Below, piece after piece: positions 26,429-35,754 of a DNA stretch of 64,000 nucleotides. The DNA lies in assembly GCF_036967205.1 (NCBI RefSeq), contig NZ_CP146022.1:6820001-6884000 (forward strand). Direction: 5' to 3'. Under the pieces are notes generated by a model. It was not told where the DNA came from, searched no databases, and saw only the letters and a list, made by a program, of their open reading frames with translations. The position numbers and the translations under genes are program-made. How positions within the stretch are numbered: the stretch's first letter is position 1; every line of letters starts with the position of its first letter. This DNA is from Streptomyces sp. Q6 (GTDB taxonomy: Bacteria > Actinomycetota > Actinomycetes > Streptomycetales > Streptomycetaceae).

Positions 26429-27369
26429 TCATCGTCATCGCGGACGCCTCCGGGCTCCTCACGGTGGGCCTGAGGGACATCTCGGCGACCGTCCTGCGCA
26501 GCTACATCGCTACGCTCGAAAGCGAGTGCGCGCCGCGCTATGCCCGGCAGATCCTCACGACCCTCTCGAACATCTTCGAGACGGCCATCGACGACAAGCG
26601 CCTCGTACGCAACCCAATGCGCGCGAAGTCGGTGCGCTGGCCCAAGGTGCCGGAGGACCAGCGGGAGGCGTGGCCGCTGGAGACAGCGCAACGCGTGCGG
26701 GACGTGATCAAAGCGCGCTACCGCATCGCGGTCGTGGTCGCTCTCGGCTGCGGGCTGCGCCAAGGGGAGGTCTTCGGCCTTTCTCCGGAGGACATCGACT
26801 TCCAGCGCGGAGTCATTCGCGTGCGTCGACAGGTACAACTGCTCAACGGCCGGCTGTACTTCGCCCTGCCCAAGGGCGGGAAGACGCGCATCGTCGACAT
26901 GCCGGGGTCGGTCGCCGCCGAGCTGGCCGCGTACTTCCTTCAGTACACGGCGGTCGAGGTCGAGTTGCCGTGGGGCGGGCCGGAACCGGAGAGGGAGAAG
27001 CGGCGGTTCTCCCTCGTCCTGACGACGACGTACGGCAACGCGATCCGCGCGAACATCTTCAACGTCGAGGTCTGGAAGCCTGCCATCGCCGCGGCCGGGG
27101 TCATCCCTCTGCGGGAGAAAGGGGAGCGGTGGAAGGCGTCACGCAAGGACGGGTTCCACGTGCTCCGGCACACCTTCGCCTCGGTCATTCTCGAAGCGGG
27201 CGAGTCCGTCGTCACGTTGGCTCGATGGCTGGGCCACTCCAGTCCGACCATCACGCTCGACCACTACGCGCACTTCATGCCGGAGGCAGGCGGGAAGGGG
27301 CGCGCGGCGGTCGACGCACTGCTCGGTGTGGTTCCCGAGTACGTTCCGGACAACCTAACTCGGGCGTGA
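26425..27369 (+). CDS. Tyrosine recombinase truncated at the N-terminus and fused to a PIN-toxin start
   Basis: A 314-residue frame. The first 12 residues resemble a PIN toxin (MIIVIADASGLL), then the sequence becomes a phage-type integrase beginning inside the core-binding domain (GLRDISATVLRSYIATLES). The catalytic domain is complete: Arg in GCGLRQGEVFGL, Lys in LPKGGKTR, His-x-x-Arg in FHVLRHTFAS, His in LGHSSP and Tyr in LDHYAHF. Related integrases are 60 to 100 residues longer at the N-terminus, so the arm-binding part is missing. Catalysis may be retained, but regulated integration or excision is probably lost. It is followed by a perfect 14-bp-stem terminator. Confidence 0.75.
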   Translation: MIIVIADASGLLTVGLRDISATVLRSYIATLESECAPRYARQILTTLSNIFETAIDDKRLVRNPMRAKSVRWPKVPEDQREAWPLETAQRVRDVIKARYRIAVVVALGCGLRQGEVFGLSPEDIDFQRGVIRVRRQVQLLNGRLYFALPKGGKTRIVDMPGSVAAELAAYFLQYTAVEVELPWGGPEPEREKRRFSLVLTTTYGNAIRANIFNVEVWKPAIAAAGVIPLREKGERWKASRKDGFHVLRHTFASVILEAGESVVTLARWLGHSSPTITLDHYAHFMPEAGGKGRAAVDALLGVVPEYVPDNLTRA

Positions 27370-27378
27370 GGGTAAGAA

Positions 27379-27410
27379 ATGGGTGGCACAGCGTCGGCTG
27401 TGCCACCCAT
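27379..27410. terminator. Strong bidirectional terminator between integrase and the 181-aa gene
   Basis: A perfect 14-bp stem ATGGGTGGCACAGC / GCTGTGCCACCCAT with a four-base loop GTCG, located ten bases after the integrase stop and serving two convergent genes. Confidence 0.8.
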
Positions 27411-27443
27411 TGTGCTGTGTGGACCCTGGCGGCCGGATGGGGG

Positions 27444-27989
27444 TCAGTCCGTGAGGCTCTTGCGGCGAACACGCAGTGAGTACGTCCGCTTTCCCCCGGG
27501 GCGGCCGCTGCTGCCCCAGCCGCCGCTCGTAGCCACGTTCCACCCGCGCTGTTCCTTCATCTGGGCGGCGAAGGCGCGCAGGTCGTTGATCTCGCAGCCG
27601 CAGTCCAGTGTGACGCTGACGCCGATGTACGGGCTTCGAGGGCTGTCCGTTGCGTAGGGGTTCGGCTCCCATCGCACTTCGTGTACGTGCTCCTTGAGGC
27701 CGGTGCGCTCGACGTCGTGCTTGATGCCGTGGGCTTTCGCGTACTCGTCCAGGTCATCGATCACGAACAAGTGACTCGACCACTCGCCGGGCCAGACCGC
27801 GAACAGGCGGGACTCGCCGGCCGCGGCCCGCTCGTACGCGGCGCGGTCGTCCCCGTGGGTCACCGTTCCGTCCTCGTGGACCTCGATGTAGCACGTCGTA
27901 CGAGCGGTGTAGGGGAAGTCCTTCCCTGACTCCGCGGCACTTCTCGGTTCCAACTGATCCTCCCGGCCCGCGCGGTTCCATGTGGCCAT
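27444..27989 (-). CDS. Hypothetical 181-aa island protein
   Basis: A 181-residue protein with an ATG start but a weak ribosome binding site. It is rich in acidic and aromatic residues (FAVWPGEWSSHLFVIDDLDE) and has a CGC pair in SVTLDCGCEINDL and a basic C-terminal tail (RTYSLRVRRKSLTD). No membrane segment is present. No family is recognised. Convergent orientation with the integrase gene suggests accessory cargo or a regulator of the island. Confidence 0.6.
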   Translation of the reverse strand: MATWNRAGREDQLEPRSAAESGKDFPYTARTTCYIEVHEDGTVTHGDDRAAYERAAAGESRLFAVWPGEWSSHLFVIDDLDEYAKAHGIKHDVERTGLKEHVHEVRWEPNPYATDSPRSPYIGVSVTLDCGCEINDLRAFAAQMKEQRGWNVATSGGWGSSGRPGGKRTYSLRVRRKSLTD

Positions 27990-28102
27990 TCAGTCAACAC
28001 GCAGGGTGATGGCCTGCGCAGGGAAGTCGGCGGAAGTCGGCTGGACGATGCCCGCGCAAGGGCTGGCGCTGTGTGCGGCGCCCTGCTCCCCAACGCCGCC
28101 CG

Positions 28103-28123
28103 TTCTCCCCAGATTCTCCCCAG
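28103..28123. repeat. Candidate integrase arm-site repeat, right
   Basis: Two TTCTCCCCAG units joined by one A, identical to the block at 15851-15871. On the circular form both would lie in the same orientation on either side of the core, as expected for P and P' arms. Confidence 0.5.
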
Positions 28124-28188
28124 AGGGTTCCGCAGTGCATTCGAAACCATTCACTTACGTGAAGTCGGTCAAGCGTCGCGAGTCGCCG

Positions 28189-29351
28189 CTACAGCCAGTC
28201 CCGCCGCTTGAAAACGAAGTACAGGCTCACGCACACCAGCCCCATCAGCCCGATCGCGAACGGATACCCGAAGCTCCACCCCAGCTCCGGCATGTTCTCG
28301 AAGTTCATCCCGTAGATCGTCCCCACCAACGTGGGTGCAAAGAGAATGGCCGCCCACGAGGAGATCTTCTTGATCTCCTCGTTCTGCTCGAACCCCGCCT
28401 CCGCCAGCGCCCGCATCTCCGCGTTCTGCTGCTGTGTCACCAGCGTCGCGTTCACCGTGAGGATGTCGGCGAGGGCCTGGCGGAAGCCGTCGACGCGTTC
28501 GCTGGTGTGCGTGACGTGGTCGGCGACGTCGCGGAGGTAGCGCTGGAGTTCCTCGTCCGTGCCGTACTTCGCGAAGCCTGCCATCAGGCCGTGCAGCATG
28601 CCGATCAGCGGGCGGGTCGCGCGCTGGAACTCGACCATTTCCCGGGAGAGTTCGTAGATGCGGCGGGAGACCTCGGGGGCGCCGGAGAAGACCTCCGTCT
28701 CGATCTCGTCGATGTCGTTCTGGACGCCGTCGACGACCGGGGCGTAGCCGTCCACCACCGCGTCGAGGATGGCGTAGAGGATCGCTTCGGGGCCCAGGCG
28801 CAGGAGCTCGGGGGTCTTCTCCATGCGGTGGCGGACCGCCGAGAGGTCGGGGGCCGCGCCGTGCCGGACGGTGATGAGGAAGTCGGCGCCGACGAAGACG
28901 TGCAGTTCACCGAAGTCGACCTCCTCCGACGCGTCCAGGTAGCGGGCCGCGCGCAGGACGACGAAGAGGGTCTCGCCGTACCGCTCCAGCTTCGGACGCT
29001 GATGGGCTTCCAGCGCGTCCTCGACCGCGAGCTCGTGCAGGTCGAACTCGGCGGCCAGCGACTTCAGTTCGGCCTCGGTGGGGCGGGCCAGACCGATCCA
29101 CGCCACCGTGTCCGGCTTCTCGCGCAGCCGGCGGTACGTGTCCGTGAGGGTGTCGGGGCTCGCCACGCGGACCCCGTCCCGGTACAGCGCCGTGTGCACC
29201 ACACTGTCCGTCTCCTGCGGCGCGGTGCCGGGGTCGGCGACCGGGGCCGGCGGTGCCTCGGGCGTCGGACGGGGTCCGCGCCACGGCGCCAGGCGTACCG
29301 GCGCCCGCCGTGCCGGCCGCCCTGGCCAGGTCGCTCCTGCCGTCGCGGCAT
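28189..29351 (-). CDS. corA: CorA-family magnesium/cobalt transporter, frame disturbed near the 5' end
   Basis: A CorA-type channel. The cytoplasmic domain includes WIGLARPTEAELKSLAAEF and HQRPKLERYGETLFVVLRA. The two C-terminal membrane helices carry the GMN signature (TIYGMNFENMPELGW), and the protein ends KRRDWL. The best start, ATG 29351 with AAGGAGG, begins MPRRQERPGQGG in another frame. The main frame takes over near a CCCC run around 29295, implying a one-base deletion. Without it, initiation could be at GTG 29202, or less likely ATG 29421. The last 185 bp came from the island and differ from the displaced original tail, yet give an intact C-terminus. Confidence 0.8.
28361..28373. other. 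Probable attR core inside corA
   Basis: GAGATCTTCTTGA, identical to the attL core. To its right the sequence is the native 5' part of corA; to its left is the island-borne tail. Confidence 0.7.
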
Positions 29352-29462
29352 CGCCGCCTCCTTCCGCCGTGGGGTCCCTGGCAGGGTAACGAGCAAAGGT
29401 GACGCACCACGGCACCGGCATTGAGGACAGCTTCTGACCTCGATCGCCGCTACCGTCCCCGT

Positions 29463-30563
29463 ATGACGACGAAGCCGATGACCACCCGCGCCCTGGGCCG
29501 CGCCACCCTGGAGCGGCAACTGCTGCTGCGCCGCACTCCGCTGACCGTCGAACAGGCCGTCGACCATCTCGTCGGCCTCCAGGCCCAGGAGGTCCGGCCG
29601 CCGTACCTCGCCCTCGCCGCCCGGCTCGAAGGCTTCACGCCCGCCCAGCTGTCGGACAGCCTGGAGGCGCGGCGCGTGGTCCGTCTCGTCACCATGCGGT
29701 CCACGATCCATCTGCACACCGCCGACGACGCCATGACGGTGCGTCCGCTCGTCCAGCCCGCCCGCGAGCGGGAGTTGAAGATGTTCCGCGCGGGTCTGGT
29801 CGATGTCGACCTGGCCCGGCTCGGCGCGCTGACCAAGGCGTACGTCGAGGAGGAGCCGCGCACGCCGAAGCAGATCAGGGAGCTGCTCCTGAAGGAGTGG
29901 CCCGACGCCGACCCGCTGGCGCTCACCATCGCCGCCCGCTGCTCCCTTCCTCTCGTCCAGGCCACCCCGCGCGGGCTGTGGCGGCGCAGCGGTGGCGTAC
30001 GGCTCACCACCGCCGAACACTGGCTGGGGCGGCCGAGCGGCCCGACGCCCGCCGCCGACGACACCGTCCTGCGCTACCTCGGCGCCTTCGGGCCCGCCTC
30101 CGTGAAGGACTTCCAGCAGTGGGCGGGGCTGACCCGTACCAAGGAGGTCTTCGAGCGGCTGCGCCCGCGGCTCGTGACGTTCCGCGACGAGCACGGCGTC
30201 GAGCTGTTCGACCTGCCCGACGCGCCGCGCCCCGACGAGGACACCCCCGCGCCGCCCCGGCTGCTCGCCGAGTTCGACAACCTCCTCCTGTCGCACGCCG
30301 ACCGCACCCGCGTCATCCACGAGTCCGACCGGGGCCGCAACTGGCAGGTGAACACCGCCTACCTGACCTTCCTCGTCGACGGATTCCTCGCCGGGCTCTG
30401 GACGCTGAAGGAGAGCGCGACGGGCACCGTCCTCACCCTGGAACCCTTCGCCACGCTCACCCGCGCCCAGCGCGACGAACTCGTCGCCGAGGCCGAGCGC
30501 ACGGCCACCGTCCTGGAAGCCCCGGGCCCGGTCACGGTGGACTTCGGCACGGTACGTACCTAG
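29463..30563 (+). CDS. Winged-helix DNA-binding domain protein (HTH_42/YcaQ-like)
   Basis: A 366-residue protein of the winged-helix family typified by YcaQ/AlkX. Characteristic segments are QAVDHLVGLQAQEVRPPYLA, RLVTMRSTIHLHTADD and FDNLLLSHADRTRVI. Family members act on DNA, some as interstrand-crosslink glycosylases, but the Streptomyces paralogues are mostly uncharacterised. The ATG follows a weak ribosome binding site and is divergent from corA. No operon partner is seen. Confidence 0.8.
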   Translation: MTTKPMTTRALGRATLERQLLLRRTPLTVEQAVDHLVGLQAQEVRPPYLALAARLEGFTPAQLSDSLEARRVVRLVTMRSTIHLHTADDAMTVRPLVQPARERELKMFRAGLVDVDLARLGALTKAYVEEEPRTPKQIRELLLKEWPDADPLALTIAARCSLPLVQATPRGLWRRSGGVRLTTAEHWLGRPSGPTPAADDTVLRYLGAFGPASVKDFQQWAGLTRTKEVFERLRPRLVTFRDEHGVELFDLPDAPRPDEDTPAPPRLLAEFDNLLLSHADRTRVIHESDRGRNWQVNTAYLTFLVDGFLAGLWTLKESATGTVLTLEPFATLTRAQRDELVAEAERTATVLEAPGPVTVDFGTVRT

Positions 30564-30578
30564 GGCGCCGCCGGTCGT

Positions 30579-31223
30579 TCAGTCCGCCCGGCCCGTCGCC
30601 GCCACCGTCACCCCGAGGCCGATCAGCGCGAAGCCGCCCGTGCCGCCGATCAGCGACAGGCGTCGGTCGGAGCGCGCGAACCAGCCGCGCGCGGCCGACG
30701 CCGTCAGACCCCACAGGGTGTCCGTGACCAGGCCGATCGAGATCGGTATCAGGCCCAGCAGGAGCATCTGGGCGGGCAGTCGGCCCGCCTCGTGGTTGAC
30801 GAACTGCGGCAGCACCGCCGCGAAGAACACGATGCCCTTCGGGTTCGTGACGCCCACCAGGACCCCGTCGAGCACGGTGCGCAGATCGCCGCGCGGCGGG
30901 CCCACCGGACCGCGGATGTCCGACGCCTTCATGTCATGGCGGTGCCGGAACGCCTGTATGCCCAGATGGATCAGGTACGCCGCGCCCGCCAGCTTCACCG
31001 CGACGAACAGGGCCGCTGAGCGCTCCACCAGCGCGCCGACGCCGAGTGCCACCGCCACCACCAGCAGGTACGAGCCGAAGACATTGCCCACCGCCGTCGC
31101 CACCGCGGTGCGCCGCCCGTGCGCGAGCGCCCTGCCGATCACGAACAGCACGCTCGGACCCGGGATCACGATCACCAACAAGGACATCGCCGCGAACGCC
31201 AGGTACCGGTCCGTCGACACCAT
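30579..31223 (-). CDS. LysE/RhtB-family amino acid exporter
   Basis: A 214-residue inner-membrane exporter with about six hydrophobic helices. The N-terminus carries the LysE signature (VIVIPGPSVLFVIGRALAHG) and the central segment GVLVGVTNPKGIVFFAAVLP is diagnostic. The substrate is probably an amino acid or derivative. ATG 31223 is chosen; a GTG three codons upstream is possible. The upstream region carries a 15-bp tandem repeat. Confidence 0.85.
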   Translation of the reverse strand: MVSTDRYLAFAAMSLLVIVIPGPSVLFVIGRALAHGRRTAVATAVGNVFGSYLLVVAVALGVGALVERSAALFVAVKLAGAAYLIHLGIQAFRHRHDMKASDIRGPVGPPRGDLRTVLDGVLVGVTNPKGIVFFAAVLPQFVNHEAGRLPAQMLLLGLIPISIGLVTDTLWGLTASAARGWFARSDRRLSLIGGTGGFALIGLGVTVAATGRAD

Positions 31224-31329
31224 GTGCCTCACCCCCGCAGACCATTGAAGACCATCCCACCGACAACGGGACCGGCGTTGCGCTCACCGGCGTGAGTGAC
31301 CCGCCGGTGAGCGCCCACGCCCACGCCCA

Positions 31330-31419
31330 CTGAGGAACAATCCGCCGACGAACAGCTCACCGACGAACAGCCCATTGACGCACAGCCCACCGACGAAAAC
31401 CCCGCCGCCGAACAGGTCA
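31330..31419. repeat. 15-bp minisatellite between LuxR and lysE-type genes
   Basis: Six consecutive 15-bp units in the gap between two minus-strand genes. Units at 31345, 31360, 31375, 31390 and 31405 share the pattern CCGACGAACAGCCCA with scattered changes; the unit at 31330 is more diverged. On the plus strand the period encodes pentads of the type DEQPT without a start codon. Confidence 0.75.
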
Positions 31420-31452
31420 CCGAAAAGCGGCCCGCCAGGGCGGGCCGCACGG

Positions 31453-32304
31453 CTACGGCAGCAGCCCCGCCCTGCGCGCCGACGCCACCGCCTCGCCCCG
31501 CGTATGCGCGCCCAGCTTCCGCATCGCCGAGCGGAGATAGCCCTTCACCGTCTCCGGACGCAGCCCGAGCCGTTCGGCCGCCGCCGCGTTCGTCGCGCCG
31601 GACGCCACGCACGCGAGGACGTCCACCTCGCGCGGCGCGAGCACCACGGCCGCCTCCCGCTCCGACGGAGTCGCCGCCGACGCCAACTTTCCGCACACCG
31701 CCAGGAGTTCGGTGCGCAGTGCCGGATCGACGATCCGCGGGGCGAGCGCCCGCAGCGCCCCGTGCGCCTCCCGGACCTCCTCCCACGCGCCGGCGCCCTC
31801 GGCCGCCGGCGCGGCCGCCGCGGCGAGCAGCGACCGGGCCTCGTCCCGTACGAGGAGTGCCTGCTCCACGTCGCGCGCCGCCGCCATCGCCGCGCTCAGT
31901 GCCCGGTCGCCGAGCGGCTGGGCCGAGCGCAGGGCCCCGTACAGCACACCGCGCACCCGGCGGCGGACGACGACGGGGACGGCGAGGACCGAGCGCAGCC
32001 CCTCGGTCGCGACGGCGAAGTCGTACTCGTGGCTGATGTGGCGCGAGCCGTGGTAGTCGGTGACGGCGCACGCGCGGGCGAGGGTGAGCGCCTTTCCGCC
32101 CAGGCCGTTGCCCGCCGCCACGGTGAGCCCGCGCAGGGCGTGCGTGGCGGCGCCGCTCAGCTCGGCGATCCGTACCTGGCCCGCCTGCCCGGCCCGTCCG
32201 GCACCCGCGGTGAGCCCGCCGAACGCCACCGGCAGCCCCGTGCCCCGGCGCAGTCGCACCAGCGCGGCACGCATCTCGACCGCCTCCACCGCCTCTGCGG
32301 ACAC
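31453..32304 (-). CDS. LuxR-family regulator with GAF domain
   Basis: A 283-residue regulator. Residues about 20-145 form a GAF-like sensor (TGLPVAFGGL, LRSVLAVPVVVRRRVRGVLY). The C-terminal 65 residues are a LuxR helix-turn-helix (LAPREVDVLACVASGATNA, ETVKGYLRSAMRKLGAH). The GTG start has GAGG nine bases upstream; ATG 32274 with GGAGG is a good alternative. It is divergent from the two acyl-CoA synthetase genes and is their likely regulator, perhaps sensing an acid or acyl ligand. Confidence 0.85.
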   Translation of the reverse strand: MSAEAVEAVEMRAALVRLRRGTGLPVAFGGLTAGAGRAGQAGQVRIAELSGAATHALRGLTVAAGNGLGGKALTLARACAVTDYHGSRHISHEYDFAVATEGLRSVLAVPVVVRRRVRGVLYGALRSAQPLGDRALSAAMAAARDVEQALLVRDEARSLLAAAAAPAAEGAGAWEEVREAHGALRALAPRIVDPALRTELLAVCGKLASAATPSEREAAVVLAPREVDVLACVASGATNAAAAERLGLRPETVKGYLRSAMRKLGAHTRGEAVASARRAGLLP

Positions 32305-32426
32305 CTTCCATCACCTCGCCGAGCTTCGTTCACCCCCGTTCGGGGGTGGTGAGACCTGCGTCACGGACTACACGATGTCAGACACGGTCCGCAACGACGC
32401 GAACAAGAAGGACTCCTGGAGCGCAC

Positions 32427-34115
32427 ATGACGACGGCGAACGGCCCCACCCAGCAGTTCCGCACCGCCCGCGACTTCCTGTTGCAGCACGCCGAGGACTA
32501 CGAGACGGCGTACGAGGGCTTCGCCTGGCCCCGCCCCGACCGCTTCAACTGGGCCCTCGACTGGTTCGACGTCATCGCGGAGGGCAACGAGAAGACCGCC
32601 CTGCACATCGTCGAGGAGGACGGCGCCGAGGCCCGGTTCTCCTTCGACACGCTGCGCCGCCGCTCCGACCAGGTCGCGAACTGGCTCGACGCCCACGGCG
32701 TGCGGGCCGGCGACCGGGTGCTGCTCATGCTCGGCAACCAGGTCGAGTTGTGGGAGACCATGCTCGCCGCGATGAAGTTGCGCGCCGTCGTCATCCCCGC
32801 GACACCGCTGCTCGGTCCCGCGGACCTCACCGACCGCATCGAGCGCGGCCGCGCCCGGCACGTCGTCGTACGGCCCGAGGACGTGGCGAAGTTCGCCGAG
32901 GTGCCGGGGGAGTACACCCGTATCGTCGTCGGCTCCGGCGGCGCGCCGGGCGCGGGCTGGCTCGCGTACGAGGAGTCGCACACGGCCGACGACACCTTCG
33001 AGCCCACCGGTGTCACCCTCGCCGACGACGCGCTGCTCCTGTACTTCACCTCCGGCACGACGGCCCGCCCCAAGCTCGTCGAGCACACACACGTCTCCTA
33101 CCCGGTGGGTCACCTGGCGACGATGTACTGGATCGGGCTGCGCCCCGACGACGTCCACCTGAACATCTCGTCACCCGGCTGGGCCAAGCACGCCTGGTCG
33201 AACTTCTTCGCTCCCTGGAACGCCGAGGCGACCGTCTTCCTCTACAACTACACGCGCTTCGACGCGGGCCGGCTGATGGATGCCATGGACCGCGCGGGGG
33301 TGACGTCCTTCTGCGCACCGCCCACCGTGTGGCGCATGCTCATCCAGGCCGACCTCACCCAACTCCGCAAACCTCCCAGGGCAGTTGTCGCCGCGGGCGA
33401 GCCGCTCAACCCGGAGGTCATCGAACAGGTCAAGCGGGCCTGGGGCATCACCATCCGCGACGGATTCGGGCAGACCGAGACGTCCGTGCAGGTCTCCAAC
33501 AGTCCCGGCCAGCCTCTGAAGACCGGCTCCATGGGGCGGCCCAGCCCCGGCTTCACGGTGGAACTCCTCGACCCGGTCACGGGGCGGCCCGGCGCCGACG
33601 AAGGGGAGATCAGCCTCGACCTGTCCGCGCACCCCGTCGGTCTGATGGTCGGCTACCACGGCGACCCGGAGCGGACCGCCGAGGCGATGGCGGGCGGCTA
33701 CTACCGCACCGGCGACATCGGATCACGCGACGCCGACGGCTACTTGACGTACGTCGGCCGCGCCGACGACGTCTTCAAGGCGTCCGACTACAAGATCAGC
33801 CCCTTCGAGCTGGAGAGCGCGCTGCTCGAACATGAGGCCGTCGCCGAGGCGGCCGTGGTGCCCGCCCCCGACGAGCTGCGGCTCGCCGTCCCGAAGGCGT
33901 ACGTCGTGCTCGCCGAGGGGTACGAACCCGGCCCGGACACCGCCAAGTTGCTCTTCGAGCACTCCCGCGCGGTCCTCGCCCCGTACAAGCGACTGCGCCG
34001 CATCGAGTTCGGCGAGCTGCCCAAGACGGTCTCGGGGAAGATCCGCCGCATCGAGCTGCGCGAGGCCACGGCCAGGGGTTCCGTCGCCGAGTACCGCGAG
34101 GAGGACTTCAAGTGA
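32427..34115 (+). CDS. AMP-dependent acyl-CoA synthetase (acetyl/benzoyl-CoA synthetase-like)
   Basis: A 562-residue adenylate-forming enzyme. The P-loop motif [19 protein letters not shown], the central motif [11 protein letters not shown], the hinge region [20 protein letters not shown] and the catalytic Lys in [10 protein letters not shown] are all intact. N-terminal features ([12 protein letters not shown]) resemble the acyl-CoA synthetase group acting on short or aromatic acids. GGAG lies before the ATG. It overlaps the next synthetase by four bases, so the two are one operon. Confidence 0.85.
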   Translation: MTTANGPTQQFRTARDFLLQHAEDYETAYEGFAWPRPDRFNWALDWFDVIAEGNEKTALHIVEEDGAEARFSFDTLRRRSDQVANWLDAHGVRAGDRVLLMLGNQVELWETMLAAMKLRAVVIPATPLLGPADLTDRIERGRARHVVVRPEDVAKFAEVPGEYTRIVVGSGGAPGAGWLAYEESHTADDTFEPTGVTLADDALLLYFTSGTTARPKLVEHTHVSYPVGHLATMYWIGLRPDDVHLNISSPGWAKHAWSNFFAPWNAEATVFLYNYTRFDAGRLMDAMDRAGVTSFCAPPTVWRMLIQADLTQLRKPPRAVVAAGEPLNPEVIEQVKRAWGITIRDGFGQTETSVQVSNSPGQPLKTGSMGRPSPGFTVELLDPVTGRPGADEGEISLDLSAHPVGLMVGYHGDPERTAEAMAGGYYRTGDIGSRDADGYLTYVGRADDVFKASDYKISPFELESALLEHEAVAEAAVVPAPDELRLAVPKAYVVLAEGYEPGPDTAKLLFEHSRAVLAPYKRLRRIEFGELPKTVSGKIRRIELREATARGSVAEYREEDFK

Positions 34116-35734
34116 CTTCGACAGCAAGGGAGTTGTCGTACACGCACGGAACCGGTGAGGTCCCGCTGCTCGGCGACACCATCGGCAGGAACCTCCAGCG
34201 GGCCGTCGACACGTGGCCCGACCGCGAGGCCCTGGTCGACGTGCCGAGCGGTCGCCGCTGGACGTACGCCCAGTTCGGCGCGGATGTCGACGAGCTGGCG
34301 CGCGGACTGCTCGCGCACGGCGTCACCCAGGGTGACCGGGTCGGGATCTGGGCGGTCAACTGCCCCGAGTGGGTCCTCGTCCAGTACGCGACCGCCCGTA
34401 TCGGCGCCGTCATGGTGAACATCAACCCCGCCTACCGGGCACACGAGTTGGCGTACGTGCTGCGGCAGTCGGGGGTCTGCGTGCTGATCGCGTCGACCGG
34501 GCACAAGGGGACGGACTACCGGGAGCAGGTCCGCCAGGTCGCCCCCGACTGCCCCGAGCTGCGGGAGCGCGTCTTCATCGGCGAGCAGAGCTGGGACGCG
34601 CTCGTCGCCTCCGCGGCAGGCGTGACGGAGGAGCAACTCGCCTCCGCTGAAGCCGCGTTGTCATGCGACGACGCGGTCAACATCCAGTACACCTCCGGCA
34701 CCACCGGCTTCCCGAAGGGGGCCACGCTCTCCCACCACAACATCCTCAACAACGGGTACTGGGTGGGCGAGACGGTCGGCTACACCGAGCAGGACCGGGT
34801 GTGTCTGCCGGTGCCCTTCTACCACTGTTTCGGGATGGTGATGGGCAATCTGGGCGCTACGTCCCATGGTGCCTGCGTCGTCATCCCGGCCCCGTCCTTC
34901 GAACCGGCGGCCACCCTGCGCGCCGTGCAGCAGGAGCGCTGCACGTCACTGTACGGCGTACCGACCATGTTCATCGCCGAGTTGAACCTGCCGGACTTCG
35001 CCTCGTACGACCTGAGCAGCCTGCGCACCGGCATCATGGCCGGCTCCCCGTGCCCGGTGGAGGTGATGAAGCGGGTGGTCGCCGAGATGCACATGGCCGA
35101 GGTGAGCATCTGCTACGGCATGACCGAGACCTCGCCGGTCTCCCTCCAGACCCGCCGCGACGACGACCTGGAGCGGCGCACCGGCACCGTCGGACGCGTT
35201 CTGCCGCACATCGAGGTCAAGGTCGTCGACCCGGTCACCGGTGTCACGCTGCCGCGCGGCGAACCCGGCGAGCTGTGCACCCGCGGCTACAGCGTGATGC
35301 TCGGCTACTGGGCGGAGCCCGAGAAGACCGCCGAGGTCATCGACGCCGGACGGTGGATGCACACCGGCGACCTGGCGGTCCTGCGCGAGGACGGCTACGC
35401 GCAGATCGTCGGCCGCATCAAGGACATGATCATCCGCGGCGGCGAGAACATCTACCCGCGCGAGGTCGAGGAGTTCCTGTACACGCATCCGAAGATCGCC
35501 GATGTGCAGGTCGTCGGGGTGCCGCACGAGACGTACGGGGAAGAGGTCCTCGCCTGCGTGATCCTGCGGGACCCGGCGGACACGCTCACCCTCGACGAGG
35601 TGCGCGCGTACTGCCGTGACCGGCTCGCGCACTACAAAGTGCCCAGCAGGTTGCGCATCCTCGAGTCGTTTCCCATGACGGTGAGCGGGAAGGTCCGGAA
35701 AGTGGAACTCCGCGAAGGATACGGGGAGTTGTAG
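34112..35734 (+). CDS. Fatty-acid-CoA ligase (FadD-like)
   Basis: A 540-residue acyl-CoA ligase starting at GTG within the upstream stop (GTGA overlap). Motifs are [68 protein letters not shown] and the catalytic Lys in TVSGKVRK. The sequence best fits medium- or long-chain fatty acyl-CoA ligases. Together with the first synthetase it would activate two classes of carboxylic acids for catabolism under the divergent LuxR regulator. Confidence 0.85.
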   Translation: MTSTARELSYTHGTGEVPLLGDTIGRNLQRAVDTWPDREALVDVPSGRRWTYAQFGADVDELARGLLAHGVTQGDRVGIWAVNCPEWVLVQYATARIGAVMVNINPAYRAHELAYVLRQSGVCVLIASTGHKGTDYREQVRQVAPDCPELRERVFIGEQSWDALVASAAGVTEEQLASAEAALSCDDAVNIQYTSGTTGFPKGATLSHHNILNNGYWVGETVGYTEQDRVCLPVPFYHCFGMVMGNLGATSHGACVVIPAPSFEPAATLRAVQQERCTSLYGVPTMFIAELNLPDFASYDLSSLRTGIMAGSPCPVEVMKRVVAEMHMAEVSICYGMTETSPVSLQTRRDDDLERRTGTVGRVLPHIEVKVVDPVTGVTLPRGEPGELCTRGYSVMLGYWAEPEKTAEVIDAGRWMHTGDLAVLREDGYAQIVGRIKDMIIRGGENIYPREVEEFLYTHPKIADVQVVGVPHETYGEEVLACVILRDPADTLTLDEVRAYCRDRLAHYKVPSRLRILESFPMTVSGKVRKVELREGYGEL

Positions 35735-35754
35735 TACGTGGACGGGAGCGGGCT

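Larger units (their letters stand above)
15711..28373. mobile_element. 12.7-kb genomic island integrated in the 3' end of corA
   Basis: The segment is bounded by duplicated corA 3' ends with a shared 13-bp core and has a tyrosine recombinase gene at its right end. It contains a decayed two-component system, a 762-aa plus 2022-aa two-gene system, an antitoxin-like gene, the truncated integrase and a 181-aa protein. No excisionase, replication or transfer gene is visible. The integrase lacks its N-terminus, so the island is probably no longer mobile by itself. The incoming corA tail restores the target gene. Confidence 0.8.

Noticed and set aside
15711-28373. Integrative conjugative element
   Set aside because: No relaxase, TraB/FtsK translocase, replication protein or excisionase was found, so I call it a genomic island only.
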